The notes under the pieces are model-generated. The model made no database searches, had not been told where the DNA came from, and saw only the letters and a program-made list of their open reading frames with translations. A program made the position numbers and the translations under genes. A DNA stretch of 23,434 nucleotides from Apostichopus parvimensis (Eukaryota > Echinodermata > Holothuroidea > Aspidochirotida > Stichopodidae), in NCBI GenBank assembly GCA_000934455.1, contig KN882383.1:69768-93201 (forward strand), given 5' to 3'. Below are positions 1 through 10,500 of this stretch, in pieces (positions within the stretch are counted from its first letter, which is position 1; each line of letters begins with the position of its first letter).

Positions 1-1393
1 GCATCGTGGGGTCAATAATAGCATCCTTAAGACTTTGAACTGGCAAATTGTAATCATTGTTCTATACTGTATACATTTTACTAGCTAATTCTTACATTTA
101 GCTAGCTTTTGCATTGATCAAATTAAAAACTTGCCCATCAAATTTTTACATATTTTGAAAATATATTGAGGAAAATGTGGACAATTTCTGTAGAAGTATC
201 TTCCCTAAATATGGCACCATTTTGGTACCTATACATAAAAGAGTGGAATGCATCTGAAATTCATTTGCATGTCCTCAAATCAATACTGTCCTTTGCTTTT
301 CATAGGTATTGGACAATTAAGTATGATTGTGAAGGTCTAGAAAAAATCATCTACGTATGTTTTTCCTTTCTCTTCATTTAACACAAACATGTGAGCTGAT
401 ATGATTAAAGTAACATGAATAATGTACTAGATAATGATGATTTGACCTAACACAGGTGCAAAGTTACAGTACATCATCATTTTTATGTTCATTTTGAGAT
501 GCAAGACAAGCAGCTAGCACACTCATAATTAGGTTGACTTTCAATTCCTCTGGTAAAATAATGAAATTTCCAAAAACTGGGTCATAAAATTGACCATGCC
601 ATATGTCTTTCGACTAAGCTCGATCACATAATTGTCCCAGGACCAGACCTGGTTCTCGAAGCCTTTTCGGTGCAGTTTGCATGAAAGAGCAGACCTGCCA
701 ACCTACCTAAGTTGTAAATATGAAGAAATATAGAAATGCCAAAAAAAAAAAAAAATGTAAATTGGTATCTGAAACCTGAAGAATTTACAAATAAAATTCA
801 TGTTTTGAACACTCTAATAGCAAAAAATATGAACAACTCCATGTAAATCTGAGTTAATGTACATTTGTTTTGCTGGTTTAAGATTTTGCACATGAGATTT
901 GCAGATCCCACAGTGTGACGATACATAAAACCGTTAACCTCATTCTCATAGTAACCCTGTGAGAGTGTCAGATATGTAAGAGTCACATATGTGTACATAT
1001 ATGTTCAGCATGTAAGTAGTTATAAATATTGTCATGAACAGTTTTTTACACAACAAGGGGGTTTAGAAGAAATATGGGTTTAATTTTTCATAACATAATT
1101 TTGGACACAAAAAACAGTTGAGCTGATCTAGTTATAATTCACAAACACAGAAAGGCAAAGGCTGCCCTAAAAGTTACCTCAAGTGTAAATTGTCATAAAT
1201 ACGTAGTTGCAACACACAGTTACAGGCTTGGGCTATAGCTGTTACATGCTGATTTACACAAGATTTGAGAACTCTTCAATGAGCAGTCTTTGCTCAGTTA
1301 GCCCATGATGACACTTGAGCTAAAAAAAATGTGTAGTGCATGCCTGTTACATTCCCTATAAAGTTTACAATTTTATTTCTGTTTCTCATGTAG
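1..1393. other. Upstream non-coding region of the oxidoreductase gene
   Basis: No convincing coding sequence. It contains an A14 run at about 740-753 and, just before 1394, a 3' splice signal. Because the ATG follows the acceptor by one base, the promoter and first untranslated exon are expected in this stretch or further left; I could not pick a TATA box or start site. Confidence 0.5.
306..354 (+). other. Candidate small exon (5' UTR exon or unrelated exon)
   Basis: Forty-nine bases lie between a good acceptor (TTTGCTTTTCATAG, ending 305) and a consensus donor GTATGT at 355. One frame is open (YWTIKYDCEGLEKIIY) but I recognise no protein family. If joined to the acceptor at 1393 the open frame hits a stop, so in that arrangement it would be untranslated. 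Chance is a real alternative. Confidence 0.25.
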
Positions 1394-1505
1394 CATGTCT
1401 GCCTCAACTGAAGATCGCAAAATGCTGAGATGTATAATAATTGGAGCTGGAAATAGAGGATTTAGATACAGCCAGTACGCCTTAGACTTTCCTGAAAGGC
1501 TCCAG
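1394..1505 (+). CDS. Oxidoreductase exon 1 (coding from ATG 1395)
   Basis: A pyrimidine-rich tract ending in TAG at 1391-1393 precedes CATG, so the exon probably starts at 1394, with the ATG one base inside it, and an untranslated exon lies upstream. It codes residues 1-37, including the GxGxxG loop, and ends in phase 0 at donor GTACAG. Confidence 0.85.
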
Positions 1506-4500
1506 GTACAGAAAATCAACAATTGATATATCATAGCCATTGAAGTAAAATGCTGTTTAATTACTGTACGTTCTAGTTATAGTAGTTATTAATGGCAAGA
1601 TGTTCAATCTAATTAAATGCATACAGTAGCTGGAGGCGGAAAATTTGTTCTTGTTTGGGTGGCTCATTCTAAACTACTTTAGTACACCAACAATACTGTG
1701 CTTCTCGTTTAGTCGAAAGAGACAGTAATTTAGAGAAATTTTATGTCAAAGTTAGTAGATTCTCACTGACCAGAAACATGATGCGTAAAAGCTCATGAAG
1801 ATACAGGTCACCGTGTTAAGTCATTCTGCAGAGTGTACCTTGAATGCGAAACAAAAACAATGGACTTTCCCACGTACTTCTGGTAAGAAAGTGAACCTTT
1901 TATTAAATTCACTCTTCCAATAAACGTGCCGCTTCAAGAGAAAGAAATGGTTGTAAGAATTGTTCACATACTTGTGACTCATTTTGGATAGCAATTCTTC
2001 AATTAAAAGTAAATTATGGTTAAAAACTGCCTTTAGATTGGCTGCAATTACAGGCCAATATAGAGGTCTTGCTGCAATTGAAATGCCTACCTTGTGAAAT
2101 ATGTCGGTATCTCAGATATTTCTTCATCTGTTGTTGCAATAAATCGTGTTTGCAGTAAGTTTCCAGTCACTGGATGCAATGTTAATCGAATCCACGAAAT
2201 ATAAGGCTTTGGGTATGTCTCAGTCTCGCTGCCATAATGTAAGGCTTTCAGAAAGTCACAACTCCACTAAAGCAGATACACAAGCAAAAGGAACACCATG
2301 GTACAAAAAAGCACCTGATAGATTCCAAAGCCTGACGTTTATTGTCGGTTTGATGACTGGGAAACGTTTACAAGAAACTTAAATTTTGGTTTCAGAAGTG
2401 TTTTTGCAACCTCCTACTACACAATTCATTGGCATTTTTAATTTAACAGTATGACATAGTGGTATCGGCATTGCGTTAGTGCTGAAGTGAACAGCTTGAT
2501 CAAAAGTTTTCCTCAACTGACTCCGCACATGTGTTCACAGGGTGACCTGCAGTCACATGTACAGAGACCTAGTGATGATGTATTCATATGACTTTCTTTC
2601 TACTTTGTGAAGTAAAATCATTTAGTTTTCAATTTTCTTGTAAGTCACTTCAAAGAACATTTACTTGGTATGTGACAAGAAAGCCTAGCAGAGGGGCCAT
2701 TGTTTAGAAGAAGAAACATTTCATCTCTCCATGTTTGCTATAGTAGAATGCATTTAAAGCTTTGATTTCATAATGCTTACTTTCTAGGTGGTGGCTGTTG
2801 CTGATCCAAATGAGACAGCCTTGAGAAGGATGAAGGAAGCCCATAATATTCCTGATGATAATATCCATCGAGATTGGAAAGAGATTGCAACAAAAGACAA
2901 ATATGCTGATTTTGTGGTAGTTGCAACACCAGATAGACACCATAAGGTGCAGTGTGTGTAATAAATGATGCCTTATTAATAACCAGAGGCAAAGCCACAA
3001 GGGGTGGGAGGGGGTGGGGTACCTCACAGACATTTTCAGATAAACAACAGGGATGGCAAACAAGATAGAAGAAGCTATGATATGATAGTGGATAGGATAC
3101 TTGTCCTGATGGATGGTACAGTGTGATCTGCTTCTCAGAATGTTTTCCTCATGAGCTACACGAAACACAGACCGAGATTTCTCTGGACAAGTTAACTCAT
3201 TAAAAGTTCTGTGCATCATATCAATCATGATAGTCGTCTTATAAACACAAAACATCTTCATTTTGGTCAGTATAGAAGAAAGATACCTGCGTTTACCTAG
3301 CCACTTGTACTATTATGATGTCCCTAATATACACAGGGCCACAGCCACTGGGAGCATGGGGACATGCCTTACAATCCCTGACTTGTATAATGGAAACAAA
3401 AATATGTCTTGCACCCTCACACCACTTAGGCTGGCTATGCAACTAGCACAAGGATATATTTAGCAGGTCAGATAATATCAAGTGTACATTTGTTTCTTCA
3501 CAATTAACTGTTCACAATAATATGTCTTCTTTTAGGGTGTGTCCTACTGTTTTGTATAGTTTAGTATTTATAAATCAGGTTTTATATGAATGTCTTTGTA
3601 TATATCTGGGAGGCTGCAATTTAGCACTTAAATTGTCACTAATATTTTGTGTAGGTTACATTTTGGTTTCTCTTGTGATTTTGAATAGGATCCTACTGTC
3701 AGCTTTGCAAAGAAGGGTTATCACATTTTACTGGAGAAGCCAATGGCGGTGAGTATTTCAAATGACTTCATAATGAAAGGATATTTTAGTGCAACTAATA
3801 AAAATAATCTTAAGTTGGTGTTAACTGTATATAGCCAATAGGCTGCACATGTTGTATATATCTGCTATGGACTTACAGCTAATGTGTAAATTTAACAATT
3901 TGTTGTGACATCTATATATAACAATATAATATTTCTTGTGCTTATTTGAGCCAAAGACATGATTATCATATGCAACTGTCTGCTTCAACACAACAGAAGC
4001 ATAAATGGGTAACACAAGACAGAATGGTTGTTGAATAGGAGAGTGTTTCGTCAACATTAGCTCAGCATAAATGTCAACTAGTTTGATACTGTGTAGCTGC
4101 TAGAAAGAATTACTTGTTGAAGTACTCCAGTCCAACCAGTTATTGGTTTTGGCATTCTCACTTTGTATCATTTTATATTAGACCCACCAGTAGAAAGATT
4201 TGTAAGGAGAAGTCATGTTATCTTTACCCATAATAGCAGGATTGTGATTCTTATTTAGTAGATCTATACATAAGATACATGTCAACTTCATCACTTTAAA
4301 TAATTGAAGAAAATCTAATGTTGTGATTTTGTTTCAGATTTCTGAGGAAGATTGTAAAGAAATTGCACATGTCTGTAAACAGCACAAAGTCATGCTTGGA
4401 GTTTGCCATGTTCTACGCTACTTTCCACCAATGCGCAAAATAAAGGAAATTATCATGAGTGGAAGGATCGGTGATGTGGTGAATATACAGCACTTGGAAC

Positions 4501-7500
4501 CTGTAAATATTCAACATTTTATATGTATTTTTTAGATACAAACATTGGTCAAATCTATGCGAAGTATGTCATGTTTGATTCCTTGCCAAAGGCAAAGGTA
4601 ATCTATGCGATGGTATTGGTGTGTGTGTTTGGGTGTGTATGTGACACTTGCTCGTAAACCCTCTAACTTCAGAAGGATAACTGGGGCACATGTCATGTTT
4701 GTTATTTAGGTTTCCCTTAGGTTGAACTGGTTGGAATTGTTGTTCGTAATGGTCAAGATCATTTGAGGTTAGCATGGGTCAAAGTCTGAAAACATAATTC
4801 ACAAGAAGTGGACATAACAGGAAGTTCAAACTTGGTATGTAGCTTGCAATTGGTGAGCGGACATTGTATTTTTCATGATTGTCATAGGTCATTTGAGGTC
4901 AACAGAGGGATAAAAGTGTGAAAATTATATCTCAAGGAAGGTCGCCTGTGCAGTTCTTATATTTGGCATGTGGATTCCGTGTGATTGGTTCAGGGAACCC
5001 AATTGTTTGTGATGGAGGTCAAAGGTCATTTGGGTTCAGAAAAGGGCAAAATATGAATATATAAAAAATGCTATACCTCCAAAACCAGAGCATGAAAGCA
5101 ACTCATATATGCATGGTATGATAGCCTTGCTAGTGTATTGTATAGTTTGTACACAATTTGATGTAGGTCAGAGGTCACTCAGAGTCACCAGGTGTCAAAA
5201 CATCAATACTATGCAAAGAGAGATTCTAATTTGCTTCAAGTCAATGGTTGTTTAAGGTTAGCAGAATTCAATCCCTAAAAACCTTGCTTCTTAGTTAGAG
5301 TGGTCAGTAATAATGCCTTTGGTTTCAGAATGAAATTTTGTGCAAAAACATGGTGTACCTAATGATATTGTTGTTATAAAATTAAGAATGAGTTGTATAT
5401 TTAAGAACCCTCATTAGTAATTCCTGAAAGTTTACACCATGTCAGGGTAATCAGGTAATATTTCATTGCTCTCACTATCTTGGTATACATCCATGCTCTC
5501 ATTATACTTGGTACAGGTTTAAGATGTCATTCATATCTAAGTTTAGTAAAAAGTTACTGCACAGTATCTTAAATATCTCTGAATTCTCAGGTGATTCCAT
5601 AAACTTATAAGGCAAGGAATCACAAAGCCTGCTGGCTTGCTGGTTTTTTATATGCAATGGATACTATAGGTGGCTACCCATGTTCATCTATGAATCCATA
5701 AAACAATTCCTTATAGTCAGGTACACCCTTATCAAGTGTCCAAAAACACTTTGTCAGTATACCAACGAATTCATTAGCCTCTTTCTGTTAAACAACAGAC
5801 ATCATAATGTTCAAGGCACTTCTTCTTTTTGTGTGTGGTGAAACTGTATGTAACCATCCTTTAAGGGAGGCATAAACCCAACCATCATCTTCAGCTTGTA
5901 TCACAGATTTCATTTTGATGAACAACTCCCCCAAACAGGCAAGAAACATCTTTCTCCGCTTAGATATCCAAGTTTAAAGTTTGTGTTTGGCAGCTATCAT
6001 TTGTAAATCTATGATGTCATAGCGCCAGTAGGACCTGGAACAGTTAACTTTCTCTTTGTTTTTCTGGTCATATTTTCAAGGTAGAATTTGAACACTGTTG
6101 ACACTGAAACCAATGCCATCATTTGGTCATGTTAAGAGATTTGATATTTTAGACATTTACTTTGTTCCTCGCTTACCTCTCTCCCCGCAACTGTAGCACT
6201 CTCATTCTACTGTGCCTAGAATGAACTGGTAACCTTTGAACACTGTGCACCCACTTTGTCCGGACCTCTCCAGTCAATGCCCTTCTCATTCTACAGCCCA
6301 AAGCGTCTAGACATCCGTTTTTGAGTGTGGACTTTTGCCCATCATTATTTCGGTCGGAACTGTATTATCATTCTGTATTATCATTCTAGGCACGTACAAC
6401 GAGAGGGCTAAAATAAGGGTTGTGGGGAGACAGGTAAGCTCGTCACTCGTCAATATCAAAACCAGTAAGTTTTTAAATTTCAGCATAAATTGTAAACCCC
6501 ATCTCCATAGTGGAGAACCAACATTGTAATCATACAGGAAGACATAACAATCAAGTCTTCAGCCTTGTATGTGAAGGAATGTTAAATCAGTGATATCTCC
6601 CAAATTGAGTGAAATGTTAGAGCTGTTTGGGCAAGCTCTTCATGACAGTTATCTCTATGATGCAGACCAATGATGATGGTTGCGTTTGTATCTCTTATAA
6701 AAACCCACCAAATGCCCATCTTTTGTAACTGCCTCTACAATCAATTAGGATGGACAAAGTGTTTTGTTTGTGACAGTGTGGTATTTCCTTTTCCATTAGG
6801 TAGGCTTTTGGCACTTTGGTCATTCATATGTTAGAGGTAACTGGAGAAATGAAGCAGAATCGACATTTTCTTTGTTGGCAAAATGCTGTCATGATGTTGA
6901 CCTTATCATGTGGTGGATGGGGAACAAAAGGTATGAATATCAAACTAGTTTTACTCGTGAATATAAACTTTGACCAATTACAGTATGCTTTTAAGAATTA
7001 TTTGTGAGTACTTGAATGAGATAGCATTTACTGCTGTAGATGTTGAAAAAGAATAGTTTGGTACCATATGGAAAAGCTTGTTGATGTTGATCAATAGATC
7101 ATTGGAAGTTGATGATATTGACCACTCAGAATCACTGTGTACTAAGGTGTGTCACATGGACAATTGTAGCTTAAGCTACAATAGTTGGTAGTAGATCTCT
7201 GATTTGGACCAGTATAATAATGCCGGAAGGGTTATAAATGGTGTATTATATTAGTCAGAGAATGTTAAATAATAAATGCAATTGGACATCGCTATGTGCA
7301 TAACTTCCAACTAGAACAAGGCATATCAGTGTTTTTCTTTCCTTTCTCCACAGATGTGAAAAAATATCATCATTTGGATCCTTAGTTCATTTCACAAAGG
7401 AAAATAAGGTAAGAATAATATATTTGTCCAATCAAAAGAAAGCAAAACAAGACTGCAACGCTGTGAGTAGCATATAACTCCATTAAAGTACATTGGTACA

Positions 7501-10500
7501 TTGAGCTATAGCATTGAGCTACACATTGAGCTACATATAGCATGCTTTAAATTCATCTAGGAAGCCATGTGTCAGATTTCCAGAATCCTATCTCTTTGCA
7601 GTACTGGTTATGATCAAGTGCTTAAATGGCTTATTATCTTATGACCTCAAGTGATCAATATAACACATTTGTGAATATTTGTAACTTTTTTTATGTTGTC
7701 ATAATTCAGTTCTAATGTCAACTAATTCTTTTTAGCCAGCAGGAGCTGGAAGCAGATGTTTAGAATGTAATGTGGAACAGACATGTCCTTATTCAGCAAA
7801 GAAACTCTATCTTGGACAATTCAATTTGGTATGTACATAAAATTGTATCCACTCAAAATCTCACGAATATCCCCCTTCGCCACAATAAATTGTTCATATG
7901 ACGAGATACCATTGACATGTTTCTTTCCATCCTATCATATAGTGTTGCATGCTATGTTATGAACAATCATCTTGATTAGACTGTAGTCCCTTCAATCAAG
8001 ACTAGAGTTAAGTTGATTTTAAGTGTTTGTGAGAGGATGGTATGATAAATGTTTTTTGCAGAATTCCAATGATTTTGAATTTGCTCTTATAACAGTTGAC
8101 CCAATTAAGTATGTTTTATCTTGGTATTGACCGTGGGGTCATTAGGTCATTAAAAATCTTGTGAGACATTCACTTTATAACTTGTTGATTTATTTCACAG
8201 GGGAACAAAGGTTGGCCAATTTCAGTGATATGCAATGCTGAAGAACCGACTCTAGAAAGAGTAACAAATGCATTGAAGACAGGACCATATGGAAGATGTG
8301 CTTACGAATGTGACAATGACGTTTGTGATAATCAGGTATATCAACTACAGCCAATGAAAGATATGAATTTATTCATGTTCTCATCAGGCAGAAACCACCA
8401 GTAGTAATAGATTTTCTGTTAGCTTGAATCAAGTCATTTTTATTGACCTGTTGATACTTGTGGCAAACAATGTCTCTTTCACCCAATGTACCTAAACTGA
8501 TTTTATATGCAATTCATTGCTTGTTCTCTGTACATTGTAACATTAGGGAACAGCAATACCGAAATGATTTTCATTCATAAGTGTTGAAGCATATTATTTG
8601 ATGTTCTGTTATCATATCTATATATAGTTGACCATGATAAGATTGTCCATTCAAATTACAGGTGGTGAACATGTCATTCTCAGGCGGTGCCACAGCAAAT
8701 CTCACCATGATTGCATACACACAGAGAACTTGTCAAAGAGTTGTCAAGATATTTGGAACCAAGGTAAATAACATGACTGTGTACTAGCTGTTTATGCTTA
8801 CCTTTGATTTGTTCCTTGCTGGAGGCAAAAGGAATCTATGTGATGGTAATGGTGTGTGTGTTTGGGTGTTTATATGACATTCTAACTTCAGAAGGATAAC
8901 AGAGGTACATTTTCATATTTGTTAGTCAGGTTCCCCTTAGGTAGAGTTGGTTAGGGGTTGTTGTTGGTATCGGTCAAAGGTCATTTGAGGTCAGCTCTGG
9001 CTTAAGTCTGAAAACATTGTTCACACAATACCTCAAGATTAGGAAGTTGCAGGAAGTTAAAGGTTGGTGTGTAATTTGCCATTGGTGAGTATTCTATCTA
9101 TCTGTAGTGTTTTTCTTGAATGTCAAAGGTCATTGAAGGTTAACAGATGGAAGAAAGTGTGAAAATCTTCTTGTTCCTTGCCAAAGGCAAAAGGTATCTA
9201 TGCGATGGTGATGGAGGGTGTATGCGATGCTGCTTGTGAACAAGATATCTCAAGAAGGGTAACCATGAGGGATCTCATACTTGGCATGAGGATGCCCCAT
9301 ATTGAGTACAGGAATCCTATTATTTTTGTAGAGGTCAAAGGTCACGTAGGGTTATCAGAGGTCAAACTGTGAAAACGTGAACACGATATCTCAAGAAGAT
9401 AAACAGTAAAGAATGTGATACTTGGCGTGTATATGCCCCATATTGACTACAAGAACCCTATTGGTTTTGGTTGAGGTTGAAAGTCATTTGGGGTCACCAG
9501 ACGTCCCGCTGAAAACCTTGTAAACACGATATCTCAAGAACAGAACCTGGATGAATCTCACACTTGGTGTGCTGAGTAGCAGAACCCTATTGATTATGGT
9601 GGAGGTCAAAGGTCATTTGAGATCACCAGAGGTTAAAATAGTGAAAACCTTGTAAACACAATATATCAAGCAGGAAAACATGTCTGGATCTTATATCTGG
9701 CAGGTAATGCCCAAAATTTAATGCATGAAGCTGATTTTTGACCTTGTTAATATGAAATCAATCTGTTTGATCCCCTATTTTTAAATTATTAATGAAGACC
9801 TGTGTTGAGTACAACAACCCTATTAAAAATAGTGGAGATCAGAGGTCAAACTGTGCAATCCTTTAAACAAGATATCTCAGTCTAGGTAAAACTTTGATGA
9901 CTCATACAGTTACAGTATTCAAAGTTCACAGAAAATGTTAGTCAATGCCCATGGATCTTAAGCATTCTATACCTAAGTGTAAACACAGTAAATTCACCAT
10001 GGAAATGTGTCATATTGAAACCACATCTCTTAAAAATGATTTCCTATTGGCAAGGAATCACTAAGCCAATTGGCTCTCTGGTTTTGTATCTGGGAGTCAT
10101 AACTTATATCTTGTCACTCATGCCATAGTGTGGTTATGTTTACAGCTGTTAGTATTGCTTAATTCTTTGTCCATGTGTATAGCTTGATGGAATGTTGGAG
10201 TCTATACAATACTTGAATCTATAATATTTATAAATTTAGATTTCGTTTCCTTTTTCCTTTGTCAATGCATCCTGCTTACACTTGAAATGAAAGTTTCAAT
10301 GTTTGGTAAAGTTTCCATTATCTTAAATGAAATATCAAACAGTAGCTGATAGTGCTTATAAATTCTCTTTGATAAAGACAAGTTAAGTATGTATGTATGT
10401 ATGTACGTATTTTAGATCCTCCTGCAATCAGGAACTCGCGAAGAAGCCTCATCGGCTTATCAAAGCCACAAGCTGACCGAAGTCAGTCTCTTACATTCAT

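Larger units (their letters stand above)
4503..6799 (+). other. Oxidoreductase intron 4
   Basis: 2297 bp. Holds a copy of the dispersed AGGTCA-rich repeat, a segment shared with intron 10 and a 269-bp inverted-repeat element, each listed separately; 5656-5873 and 6440-6799 contain nothing I recognise. Confidence 0.8.

Noticed and set aside
2704-3261. 185-codon open frame on the minus strand
   Set aside because: It runs antisense through exon 2 of the oxidoreductase and into both introns, with no recognisable domain.
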